In this document: positions 48,336-60,284 of the stretch, piece after piece
Position numbering within the stretch: the first letter of the stretch is position 1
How the letters are laid out: each line of letters opens with the position of its first letter
DNA from: Clitoria ternatea
Taxonomy: Eukaryota > Streptophyta > Magnoliopsida > Fabales > Fabaceae
DNA length: 64,000 nt
Assembly (NCBI GenBank): GCA_037962975.1
Contig: JAYKXN010000072.1
Coordinates: 558,001 to 622,000, forward strand
Direction of reading: 5' to 3'
Translations under genes and position numbers: made by a program
Notes under the pieces: model-generated
Told to the model about the DNA's origin: nothing
Database searches by the model: none
Seen by the model: the letters and a program-made list of their open reading frames with translations, nothing else

Positions 48336-48742
48336 TGTGACATCCCGGGCACTGTTGAGGGCGGGGAGTGATCACCGGTGCTTAGGCACGCACAAGGAGC
48401 GGCTCCTGGCAGGCTTTTAGTGGGAGGGACACATGAACGAACCGAATACATGCTAGAATAAGAGGGATCCAAAGACTGTATAGGTATGGGACTGTACAGT
48501 CAAGGATAGCTTAAAGGAAAGAATTTGTACTACCTATACCAATAAATGCATTAGCCTTTTCGGTAGCCTATCACTTAAGGACTCCAAAGTTTAGCATGCT
48601 TAACTTGGAGTAATTCTGGGATAGGTGACCTCTTGGGAAGTTCTTAGGAAGTGTGTGAGTGAGGATAAAAACACATTGGAAAGGTCTCATGGTGGTCTGT
48701 GGGGAGAGTCGTTCATTCCTGAAAAGCGACCAGGGCATTACA
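48336..48742 (+). mobile_element. Cassandra-like solo LTR with a 5S rRNA-derived domain
   Basis: A 407-bp insertion with ends TGTGACATCCCGGG and GGCATTACA, flanked by GGTTT (48331-48335) and TGTTT (48743-48747), an imperfect 5-bp TSD in a site intact elsewhere as GTGTTTATTG. Bases 48575-48645 resemble plant 5S rRNA. Short terminal-repeat (TRIM) elements with such a domain are known as Cassandra. No internal region is present, so it is a solo LTR. Confidence 0.75.
48575..48645 (+). promoter_or_regulatory. 5S rRNA-like internal RNA polymerase III promoter (boxes A and C)
   Basis: AGTTTAGCATGCTTAAC (48589-48605) matches the 5S box A region (consensus near AGTTAAGCGTGCTTGGG), and GGATAGGTGACCTCTTGGGA (48619-48638) matches box C (GGATGGGTGACCTCCTGGGA), with 5S-like spacing between them. 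In Cassandra elements these support independent transcription; here box C has two changes and box A three or four, so activity is uncertain. Confidence 0.7.
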
Positions 48743-49149
48743 TGTTTATTGTAAAAAAAAGTATGAGACAATAATCCCTTAAAATATGATTCCTTGACAA
48801 ATAATAAAATATTTATTGAGTAAAAAATAATTACAAAAATCAGTGAAAGGATTAGATTTCAATAAAAGTCATTACTATTAATTAAGTACACTTTAATTTG
48901 AGTAAGATATATATAAAGAATCATCTAATGGTATTTAATTTGTTATTAATATTATTATTAAACCAATACTAAATTGTTTTACCAAATTACATATGAAGAT
49001 TATTATAGATATATGTATGTGTGTATATATATATATAAAGTGTGAAAATTTTGGTTATTATAACAAATAAGACATGACATATTTAAGGCGCTTATACGTA
49101 TAGAGAAGACATATACTATCAAAATCTTAATTTGATCTTAAAGTAAAAA
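48743..49149. repeat. Alpha satellite remnant
   Basis: Continues alpha from 48335, with a deletion near 49000-49010, a short TA/TG microsatellite (49005-49036), and the TSD AAAAA (49145-49149) of the next LTR. Confidence 0.8.
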
Positions 49150-49348
49150 TGTAACATCCTAATAGAGCATTAATGGGCAAGTCAAAGGTAATGGCTGATT
49201 AACTAAAAAGTGGCATGGAATGACACATGTGCCCCTCTTGACAGTATAGTAGCTTCAGTTTCACTTTTCCACCCACTCTGAACTCATTTCTCTTTCATGC
49301 ATGCAGAACCACTCTTCCGTTCTCTCTAGAATTCCCTTAAGCCTCTGT

Positions 49349-49390
49349 TTCTTCTTCTTCTTCTTCTTCTTCTTCTTCTTCTTCTTCTTT
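49349..49390 (+). repeat. (CTT)n microsatellite
   Basis: About 13 uninterrupted CTT/TTC triplets in the CT-rich leader of the solo LTR. Confidence 0.9.
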
Positions 49391-50051
49391 ATCGTCGTCT
49401 CCCTTTCCTCCTCTTTTTTCCACTCGACGCTGTTGGAATCTCGATTGGGAAGTGGGCAGTGTTAAGGTGCCATTCCCGTTTCTCCTGAAGTCGACAGAGC
49501 CTCTTCTTCCTCTCCTCCGTCTTCACCTTCTTCTTCATCAGCGACATTGTAATGTCTTGGAGGCTCAGAGTCCTCCACTGTTAGCAAGGGTCAGACTGTC
49601 GAGAGTGAGAGAACAGCTTCCAGTTTCTCTAAGCTGAGTGCAGAGTTTGACTAGGTTCAAAGGTCGTTGAGCCAGAGAGAGTGATTGAAGGAACGATTAG
49701 AGCAGCCGCTCTGTGTTGAAAGTTCGAGTGACATCACAGTAGGTAGGGGGTGCTTTACATTTCAAATGAATGGTTTATGGATGGGTTCCAGGTGAAATTG
49801 ATATGCTGTTTGTTATATAGCTTTGAAATGTGATGATTGATGTGTTTTGGTTGTTTGATAACTTGTGATATACCCGAATATGTGAAATCTGAGTTATGAA
49901 GTGTTATGTGATTCCGTCCATGATTGAATATTGAACTACATATGATGCATGATGATTTTAACGAGTATGTCAAGTGTTTACAGCGTGAAACGCTTACTAT
50001 ATGATTGTATATGGAATTGCATGTGAAGTATGTTGATTGAAATGAGAATGC

Positions 50052-50903
50052 CGAGTGCATACAGCGTGGGACGCTTGATGATTAAAATCATATGCATTTG
50101 ATTCGCCATTGAAATACCGAGTGCATACAGTTTGGGGCGCTTAATATAGAAATAGTAATCAAATGAATATGCATGAGATATAAAGATAAGAACGCCGAGT
50201 GCATACAGCGTGGGACGCTTGATGATTAAAATCATATGCATTTGATTCACCATTAAAATGCAGAGTGCATACAGCATGGGACGCTTAATATAGAAATGGT
50301 AATCAAATGAATATGTGTGAGATATGATGTTAAGAATACCGAGTGCATACAACATTGGACGTTTGATGATCAAAATCATATGCATTTGATTCACCATTGA
50401 AATGCCGAGTGCATACAGCGTGGGACGCTTAATATAGAAATGGTAATCAAATGAATATGCATAAGATATAAAGATGAGAATGCCGAGTGCATACAGCGTT
50501 GGACGCTTGATGATTATAATCATATGCATGTGATTCACCATTGAAATGCCGAGTGCATACAGCGTGGGACGCTTAATATAGAAATCGTAATCAAATGAAT
50601 ATGCATGAGATATAAAGATGAGAATGTTGAGTGCATACAGCGTTGGATGCTTGATGATTATAATCATATGCATGTGATTCACCATTGAAATGCCGAGTGC
50701 ATACAGCGTGCGACGCTTAATATAGAAATGGTAATCAAATGAATATGCATGAGATATAAAGATGAGAATTCTGAGCATATACAGCGTTGGACGCTTGATG
50801 ATTATAATCATATGCATGTGATTCATCATTGAAATACCGAGTGCATACAGCGTGGGACGCTTAATATAGAAATGGTAATCAAATGAATATGTATGAGATA
50901 CAA
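50052..50903 (+). repeat. Dimeric 144-bp minisatellite (66 + 78 bp subunits), about six copies
   Basis: GAGTGCATACAGCGT...GACGCTT recurs with starts near 50052, 50118, 50195, 50261, 50339, 50405, 50483, 50549, 50627, 50693, 50771 and 50837, giving alternating spacings of 66 and 77-78 bases. One subunit continues GATGATTA.AATCATATGCAT, the other AATATAGAAATGGTAATCAA. More diverged copies precede the array at about 49970-50051. The 283-codon minus-strand frame across it arises because 144 is divisible by 3. Confidence 0.92.
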
Positions 50904-51639
50904 AGAAAGACCTTGGGTTGGACTCAAGGCAAGCCTATCGAGTGGGACTCGGGGCTGCCCGTAACACTTCCGTTGTCGCCTGGAGTGACTGTGTTACATG
51001 AGAGGGCAAATTGTTTGGTACCAGTAAAATGGCCGGATCAGCTTGGAGCTGAGAAAAAGGCTGGGAGCCTATGTTGCAACATAAAAAATTAATAATGAAC
51101 AATCGGATCCGACTAAATAAATGTGTGCACACTGAAACTGTTGCCGAGTGCAATGTGTCTTGTATGTTTATGTGTATATGTTATTGAGAATAGTATGAAT
51201 AATATAGCCATGAATGAGTTGAGTGAATTCTGACTGATTGATGTCGAGTGAGTAGTCATATTGAATGGCGGGGTATGTTATTGTTTGATTGTGAAATGAT
51301 ATTGTATAGTTGTGAATGTAGTGACTAATCCGAGTCAATAACTGTCATTTAATATGTAAAATGCTCACCCCTACTTGTGGCTATATTTTCAGTGAATTTA
51401 GGCCGGGATGGCAAATGATGAGAGATCATTAAGCCCAAGTGAGGAGCACTCATACAGTTGTAGTGTACATATTATGTAGAAATGTGAATATAGTCTTGAC
51501 CGACTCCTATGTATATAACATTTTGTTTAAGTATATACATGAGTTGAATTTAACTCGGATTGTGGATATCTATTTATACGTATTGCTAATATGTTGCTTG
51601 AATTAGCCAGGGAGTGATGTTGTATGAGAAATATCAAAG

Positions 51640-52400
51640 ATAAAGGTGTTTCCAGCTGAGAAATAACCGAGAGGATCTATTCTAAGTGAGGAAAGGTTAA
51701 AATACTGCCGAGTGAGACTTGGCCGAGTGGACCACTTCTGATGGAAGAAAGGTCAATAAGTTTCCGAGTGAGATATGACTGAGAGAGTCTCTTCCGAGTA
51801 AAGAGAGGTTAAAAGTATTGTCGAGTGGTTCACTTCCGAGGGATAGAAAGTTAATGTGTTTTCGAGTGAAACATAGCTGGGAGAACCTCTTCCGAGGGAA
51901 GAAGGGTTTAATACTCCCGAGTGAGAATTAACCGAGAGAATTTCTCCCGAGGGAAGAACGGTCAAAATGTTTCAGAGTGAAACACACCTTAGTAAACCTA
52001 TTCCGAGTGGATAAGGTTATAAAATCTCTGAGTAAGACTTAACCTAGTAAAATATTCCCGAGTGAAGAATGTGTAAGACACTTCCGAGCGAATTGAGGTT
52101 AAAGTGTCTCCGAGTGAAGCGAGATTAAATTAATTTTGAGTGAAGCATAACCGAAGGGGAAATACTTCCGGGTGAAGGAAGGTTTAAAGATTCCCAGTGG
52201 AATTAACAGAGAGAATCATTTTCCAGGTGAAGATTAAAAGGGTTCCGAGTGAATCATGTCTGTGAGGAGACCTTCCAGAATATGGGTCTGACTTTGAGTG
52301 AGAATTTCGAGCGAGGTATGACCCGAGTGGACGATTCCCGACTGAGCGGAGGTCCCAATTCCGAATTAATAAATACCGAGTGTTGGAACTCGCCCTAGCG
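51640..52400 (+). repeat. CCGAGTG micro-repeat field in the solo LTR
   Basis: Imperfect CCGAGTG / CCGAGGG heptamers every 20-40 bases, often in the frame TTCCGAGTGA...GG(T/A)TAAA. The sister LTR carries the same field in reverse at 6300-6850. Confidence 0.75.
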
Positions 52401-54744
52401 AGTAGGAGCCCGCTCAAGTGTTATCTGCTGGTTTTGTGTAGCTGGACTAGGGTCTTGCCAAGAGAGTGGCACCCTGACCCGTTTCCTTTTTCCTGACTCA
52501 TGATGAGCATGAAAAATTTCCCCCTGTCTCGGATTTACTTTTATTTAAGTCAGGATGTTACAAAAAACGTCAAATATGGCTAAAGTTATTAGTGTGGAAA
52601 CATATATTTTGATACCATTATAGTAGTTAAAGTTTAAAAATCTAGAATTGAATAATTATATTAGAATCTTTTACTTTTATATATAATTTATACTTTGTTT
52701 TATTTAAATAAAATTTATTTTTTAAAATCAAATAAAGATAAATTTAATAAATCATCACTTCTCAAATTACTTTTATTCATTAAATATACATTATATTTAG
52801 TGTTCTATGTTATGATTGAGACATTAATAAAAATGTAATAGTCATTAAAAAGATATATAAAAATTATTAAAATTAAAAATCTTATAATATTCATATATTT
52901 GTGAAGACAAAATTATGATGGTAGAAAATGAACATTTGATATAGAGACATTGTCTTTTTTCAAATAAATAAGTAATAGTAATACTTGTGTATAATCATAA
53001 TGTTTAAAATATATAAACAAACTAAGAAAATTATATGACAATAAAATATATGATAAATAACTTGGCAGATACACCTATCATCTTATGGAATTCACATTCT
53101 AATTGTGATTTGACATAAAAGAACAAAATTGACATCTTGATGAATCCATTCATAAACATAAACCATACATTATAGAAGTAAAATTAAAATGAATAAAAAT
53201 AAAACTAGCATATTTTCCAGTATTATCTTCATCCCAATCATAAACGTGTTTTTTTGTTTCCACAAGGTGGGAGCGCAACGAGATGAAGCGCTTTTTGAGG
53301 ATACAAAACCTGTTGAAAATGCTTGTGCTAGGAGTGCTTATTAATTTAAAAAGATCTTGTGAGTGTGTCCACCAAAGGTGATTAAGTATAAATTTTGAAA
53401 GTAATAAAGTTAATGAACTAACTCGTGTTTATTGTAAAAAAAAGTGTTGAGACAATAATCCCTTAAAATAGGATTCCTTGACAAATAATAAAATATTTAT
53501 TGAATAACAAAAAATTACAAAAATCAGTGAAAGGATTAGATTTCAATAAAAGTCATCATTATTAATTAAGTATACTTTAATTTGATTAAGATATATATAA
53601 AGAACCATCTAATAGTATTGAATTTGTTGTTATTATTATTTTTAAGCCAATACTAAATTGTTATACCAAATTACATAAGAAGATTATGGGGTGGCTTTAA
53701 ATATAAGACTGAAATGTGTCACTCATAGATGTTGTTAGAAACCAACAAAAGAATTTGTCGTCATGGTGGACATTAAATGCTATGTACTATAGTTACACTA
53801 TCAAAATAAAGAATAGTAAAATTTAACATCCTAAATTGGTGTATGTTTTATTTTTACTTGGTGTTAATATTTGTTTTAATGTTTAGAATACAAGTAAATG
53901 ATCAGCATGTGATAATATAGATTCATTGTGCATCCATATATATATATATAAAGTGTGAAAATTTGGTTATTATAAAAAATAAGACATGATATATTTAAGA
54001 GGTCTATACATATAGAGAAGAGTTATACTATCAAAATCTTAATTTTATCTTGAAGTAAAAATGTCAAATATGGTTATTAATGAATAACTAAAACATATTT
54101 AGACACATTTGTTATATTAGATTTATAAAATGTCACAATATCTATAGTCTTCTATCTAATAATTGGAGTGCAAAAATGTATATTGATGGCAACAAACATT
54201 AGTCATAGTCATTGGTTGAGGAAAAGACACATAACTAATTTTAAAGATGAATAAACACTTCACTTTATTTTTCAGATGGATTCAGCTTAATTTATTTTTA
54301 GGATAATTTATAACATCATATTTATTAAGTGGCAACATTTCATCATGACTGATTAAACTAATTGTAAGTGAGTTTGCTGAAATAAATACACAATATATGT
54401 TTAGGATCCCTTGAGTTATTTAATGTTGCTTTGGGTCCATATTCATGGCTTAGTGCAAACTAAATTTTGAACCCTAAATTATTGAGAGAAAATATGGCAT
54501 CACATAAAGTAAATCTAAAGGTTGAGAATCACAAACTTATCAACTTTATACATATAAAGATGAATTAGAAAGAGAAAATGTACAATGAAAATACTTTTTA
54601 TTTTTGAATTATATAACAATACCAAATTATGGACTGACATCCAACTTCTAAGATCTTTTAGATTTCTTTTAAAAAATATAACTCATATATTTGCATCACA
54701 CTTGCTTATTGTTATAAACATGTGTAAATATCTCAAACAATGAC

Positions 54745-54900
54745 TCATTTCTATATTGCTAACTTTTTTCTCTAGACGGGGATTTTATATATGTTAATAA
54801 ATGAGTTCGTAGCATGTCAACTTTGACTTTTTAGGTCACAGGTCACACTTAAAATGTGAATTCTTGAAGTTTATGAGTGTTTATCATACCCTAAATCCTA
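54745..54900 (-). repeat. Inverted beta segment, second occurrence
   Basis: Reverse complement of forward beta sequence at about 55493-55620, with the same junction to alpha core as at 31680-31720. The left breakpoint differs: here it joins beta after GACTCATTTCTATATTGC, at 31.5 kb it extends further. Confidence 0.8.
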
Positions 54901-56490
54901 AACCATACATTATAGAAGTAAAATTAAAATGAATAAAAAATAAAACTAGCATCTTTTCCAGTATTATCTTCATCTCAATCATAAACTTGTGTTTTTTTTT
55001 GTTACCACAAGATGGGAGCGCAACGACATGAAGCACTTTTTGAGGATACAAAACCTGTTAAAAATGCTTGTGCTAGGAGTGCTTATTAATTTAAAGAGAT
55101 CTTGTGAGTGTGTCCACCAAAGGTGATTAAGTACAAATTCTAAAAGTAATAAAGTTAATGAACCAATTAGTGTTTATTGTAAAAAAAAGTGTTGAGACAA
55201 TAATCCCTTAAAATAGGATTCCTTGACAAATAATAAAATATTTATTGAGTAAAAAATAATTACAAAAATCAGTGAAAAGATTAGATTTCAATAAAAGTCA
55301 TCATTATTAATTAAGTATACTTTAATTTAATTAAGATATATATAAAGAACCATCTAATAGTATTGAATTTGTTGTTATTATTATTATTTTTAAGCCAATA
55401 CTAAATTGTTATACCAAATTACATATGAAGATTATAAGGCGGCTTTATATATCAGAGTGAAATGTGTCACACATAGATGTTGTTAGAAGCCTTAGACTTC
55501 AAGAATTCATATTTTAAGTGTGACCTATGACCTAAAAAGTCAAAATTGACATTCTACAAACTCATTTATTAACATATATAAAATCTCCGTCTAGAGAAAA
55601 AAAGTTAGCAATATAGAAATAAAATTAAAATGATAAAAATAAATAAAATTATCATACTTTATTACGTCTTAACTATGTATTCATCATATGAAACATAAAC
55701 TTGTTTCTTTTTCATAAGATGGGAGTGTAACAACCTCGAGTACTTCTAGAAGATATATAACATATTGAAAATGCTTGTGATAGGAATCTTTTGATTGAAG
55801 GAGATGTTGTATATGTCTTCACAAAAGACAATCCAAGTGTAAATTTTGAAAATAATGAAGTTAGTAAACCAACTTGTGTTTATTTTAAAAAGAAAAAGTT
55901 GAGAACACAATCCCTTAAGATAGGATTATATAATGAAATGATAAAATAAGAGAAAATAATTCAAAATTACCGAAGGAAGAACGTTTCTAATAAAGTCATC
56001 ATCATTGTTTACACTTTGATTTTATTAAAGAACCACCTAATAATGCTTAACTGTATATTATTAAATCAAAATTATCATCATTGTGTATGTTTTAATTTAA
56101 TAAAGATATATATAAAGAAGTATCTAATAATGGTTAGTTTTTTCTTTTCTTTAAACAAATACTCAACGCTTATATCAAACAACATACGAAGATTACAAGG
56201 GTGGTCTTACATATGTGACTTAGATATCACACTCGTCAAGGTTGTTATAAACCGGTAAAAGAATTTATTATCGTGATCAACAACGGATATTATGTAATTC
56301 ACTTATAACAAAAAAAGATCACATGAGAATGGTACAATTTTATTTAATAACTTCAAACATTGATATATCTTTCATTATTTTTCATTATGGTAACATGTTT
56401 TAGAATATTTATAATTTAAATCAATGATAATTATTATATATATTAATAAGTATTATATATATTAAAGATATTTAATATTACATAATAATA

Positions 56491-58098
56491 TTTAACATAC
56501 TTATGACCTGAGCATGATACTTAGATATGATAAATGTTTTCAAATCTTATACATTTTTATTTGTTGGTTATTTACTAACATACAAATCAAAATCACTTAT
56601 ATATTAAAATCAACCTTTTGTTACTCTGATTAATATGTGTAAATATCACAAACAATGACTTACTTATTTTTATGATGTCATTTATCATGACATTTGTCTG
56701 AATCTCATCAATCATGACTTTTTTATATATATGTAGAACATATTAGTTATTAGTGTGGAAACATATATTTTGATACCATCATTGTATTGAAAATTAAAAA
56801 TCTAGAATGAAATAAATATTTTATAATTTTTTACTTTTATATTTAATTTCTATTTTTTCTTCATTTAAATAAAATTTATTTTTTAAAATCAAATGAAGAT
56901 AAATTTAATAAATCGCCACTTATCAAATTATTTTTATTCATTAAATATATCTTATATTTAGTGTTCTATTCTATGATTGAGACATCAATAAAAAAGTAAC
57001 ATTCATAAAAAAGTTATATAAAAATTATTAAAATTTAAAATCTTATAATATTCATAAATTTATGAAGAAAAAATTATGATGGTAGAAAAGGAACATCTGA
57101 TATAGACACATTGTCTTTTTCAAATAAATAAGTAATACTAATACTTATGTATAATCATAAGGTTTAAAATATATAAACAAACTATGAAAATTAGATGTCA
57201 ATAAAATATATGATGAATAAGTTGATAGAAACGACTATCAACTTAAAGAATTCACATTCTAATTGTGATTTAACATAAAAGATCAAAATTGACATTTTAT
57301 GAATCCATTCATAAACATAAAATCCTTTTCTATAAAAAATTTAACATTATAGAAGTAAAATTAAAATGAATAAAAAAATAAAACTAGCATCTATTCCAGC
57401 ATGATCTTCATCTTGATCATAAACTTGAGTTTTTTTGTTACTAGAGGATGGGGGTGCAATGAGATGAAGCACTTTTTGAGGATACAAAACCTGTTGAAAA
57501 TGCTTGTGCTAGGAGTGCTTATTAATTTAAAGAGATCTTGTGAGTATGTCCACCAATGGTGATTAAGTATATATTCTGAAAGTAATAAAGTTAATGAACT
57601 AACTAGTGTTTATTGTAAAAAAAAGTGTTGAGACAATAATCCCTTAGAATAGGATTACTTGACAAATAATAAAATATTTATTGAGTAAAAAGTAATTAGA
57701 AAAATCAGTGAAAGGATTATATTTAGATAAAAGTCATCGTTATTAATTATGTACACTTTAATTTATTAAGATATATAAAGAACCATCTAATAGTATTTAA
57801 TGTATTGTTATTATTAAACTAATACTAAAATGTTATACCAAATTATATATGAAGATTATGGGGTGACTTTAAATATCAGAGTTAAATGTGTCACTTATAG
57901 ATGTTAGAAGCTAACAAAAGAATTGGTCATCATGGTGGACTTTAAATGTCATGTACTGCACTTACACTATCAAAATAAAGAACAGTAAAATTTAACAACT
58001 TAAATTGGTGTATGTTTTATTATTTCACTTGATGTTTTTGTTTGATATAATGTTTAGAATACAAGTAAATTATAATCATTTGATAATCCCATTGTGCA

Positions 58099-58140
<42 letters not shown>

Positions 58141-58740
58141 TGTGAAAATTTTTGTTATTACAAAAAATAAGACATGACATATTTAAGAGGCCTATACGTA
58201 CAGAGAAGACATATACTACCAAAATCTAAATTTTATCTTAAAGTAAAAAACGTTAAATATGGTTATATTAATAAATAACTAAAACATATTTAGACATATA
58301 AGTTATATTAGATTTCTAAAAAGTCACAATATCTTTAGTCTTTTATCTAATAATAGGAGTCAAAAAATGTATGATGGTAGCAGCAAACATTAGTCATAGT
58401 CACGGGTTGAGAAAAACTCACATAACTGATTTTAAAATATACATAACACTTCACGTTAATATCTAGATAGATTCGGGCTGATTTAATTTGAGGACATTGA
58501 GTAACATATTATTTAATAAGTGGCTACATTTTATCATGACTGATTAAACTAATTTCAAGTGAGGTTTCTCAAATAAATACACAATATATGTTTGGTATCC
58601 TTTGAGTTATTTAATGTTGCTATGGGTCTGTATGCATGGCTTAATACAGACAAAATTTTGCACCCTAAAAAATAAAGAGAAAATATGGCGTCACATAAAG
58701 TAAATCTAAAGGCTGAGAATCATGAACTTATTATCTTTAT
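56491..58740. repeat. Reference alpha half-unit
   Basis: The most complete uninterrupted alpha copy, from ACATACTTATGACCTGAGC through GTGTGGAAACATATATTTTG (56752), the GTGCTAGGAGTGCTT core (57506) and the (TA)n plus AAGTGTGAAAA segment (58100-58150) to the junction with beta. The two CACTA families inserted elsewhere at the position equivalent to about 58097-58100. Confidence 0.7.
58100..58138. repeat. (TA)n microsatellite of the alpha unit
   Basis: An expanded alternating TA run of nearly 40 bases, just before AAGTGTGAAAATT. Other alpha copies have 10-30 bases here. Confidence 0.9.
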
Positions 58741-60284
58741 ACATATAAAGATTAATTGGAAAGAGAAAATGTACATTGAAAATACTTTTTATTTTTTAAA
58801 TTATATAACAATACCAAATTATGAATTGACATCCAACTTCTAAGATGTTTTATATTTCTTTTGAAAAATATAACTCATATAGTTGAATCAACCTTTCTTA
58901 ATGTTATAAACATGTGTAAATATCCCAAATAATGACTTATTTACGTTCATGATGTCATTTCTCATGACATTTGTTTAAATCTCTCCAATCATGACTTTTT
59001 TATATGTAGAACATATTAGTTGTTAGTGTGGAAACATATATTTTGATCATTATAGTAGTTAAAGTTTAAAAATCTTGAATTGAATAATTATTTAATATTT
59101 TTTACTTTTATATATCATTTATCATTTTGCTTCATTTAAATAAAAAATATTTTTTTAAAATCAAATAAAGATAAATTTAATAATCGTCACTTCTCAAATT
59201 ATTTTTATTCATTAAATATATGTTATATTTAGTGTTCTATGCTATGATTGAGGCATCAATAAAAATATAATATTCATCAAAAAGGAACATTTTATATAGA
59301 GAGATGTTATTTTTTTCAAATAAATAAGTAATACTAATACTTGTGTATAATCATAAGGTTTAAAATATATAAACAAACTATGAAAATTAGATGTCAATAA
59401 AATATATGATGAATAAGTTGATAGAAACAACTATCAACTTAAAGAATTCACATTCTAATTGTGATTTGACATAAAAGATCAAAATTGACATTTTATGATT
59501 CCATTCATAAACATAAAATCCTTGGGTATAAAAAATTTAACATTATGAACTAAATTTAAAATGAATAAAAAAATAAAACTAGCATCTTTTCCAGCATCAT
59601 CTTCATCTGGATCACAAACTTGTTTTTTTTGTTACCACAAGATGGGTGTGTAGTGACCCAAAGCACTTTTGAGGATACAAAACCAGTTGAAAATGCTTTG
59701 TGCTAGGAGTGGTTTAATTTAAAGAGATCTTATGAGTGTGTCCACCAAAGGTGATAAAGTATAAATTCTAAAAATAATAAAGTTAATGATCTAACTTGTG
59801 TTTATTATAAAAAAAGTGTTGAGATAAGAATTCCTTAGAATAGGATTACTTGGAAAATAATAAAATATTTATTGAGTAAAAAATAATTACAAAAATCAAT
59901 GAAAGGATTAGATTTTAATAAAAGTCATCATTATTAATTATGTACACTTTAATTTGAATAAGATATATATATATAAAAACCATCTAATAGTATTTAATTT
60001 GTTATTATTATTATTAAACCAATACTAAAATATTATACCAAATTATATATGAAGATTTTGGGATGGCTTTAAATATTAGAATTAAATGTGTCACTCATAG
60101 ATGTTGTTAGAAGCCAACAAAAGAATTTGTCATCATAGTGGACTTTAAATGGAATGTACAACACTTACACCATTAAAATAAAGAATAGTAAAATTTAACA
60201 TCCTAAATTAGTGTATATTTTATTATTTTACTTGATGTTAATGTTTGTTATAATCATTTGAGAATATATATCCATTGTGCATAT

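Larger units (their letters stand above)
49150..52562 (+). mobile_element. Solo LTR of 3.4 kb with internal minisatellite
   Basis: Ends TGTAACATCC and GGATGTTACA, TSD AAAAA (49145-49149 and 52563-52567). Same family as the minus-strand solo LTR at 6122-13712. In order: a (CTT)n run, a GC-richer leader-like part (49390-49740), a 144-bp dimeric minisatellite (50052-50903), a segment with ATGCTCACCCCTACTTGTGG shared with the sister copy (51361), and a CCGAGTG field (51640-52400). No PBS, protein domain or second LTR. Confidence 0.87.
52563..60284. repeat. Longest uninterrupted alpha/beta satellite block
   Basis: Approximate layout: alpha 52563-54540; beta head 54541-54744; inverted beta segment 54745-54900; alpha core 54901-55490; beta 55491-56490; alpha 56491-58740; beta head 58741-59000; alpha 59001-60284. 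The 54541-56490 arrangement repeats that of 30841-33300 breakpoint for breakpoint. (TA)n runs lie at 53936-53950 and 58100-58138. TAT of the next CACTA insertion is at 60282-60284. No gene. Confidence 0.85.

Noticed and set aside
49978..50829. 283-codon open frame on the minus strand
   Set aside because: It coincides with the 144-bp minisatellite; the period is divisible by 3, so an open frame in one unit stays open in all. The translation is a simple repeat and the region is inside an LTR.
51361..51420. Conserved ATGCTCACCCC segment as a possible gene or regulatory RNA
   Set aside because: It is simply shared between the two solo LTRs of one family (reverse complement at about 7150-7200).
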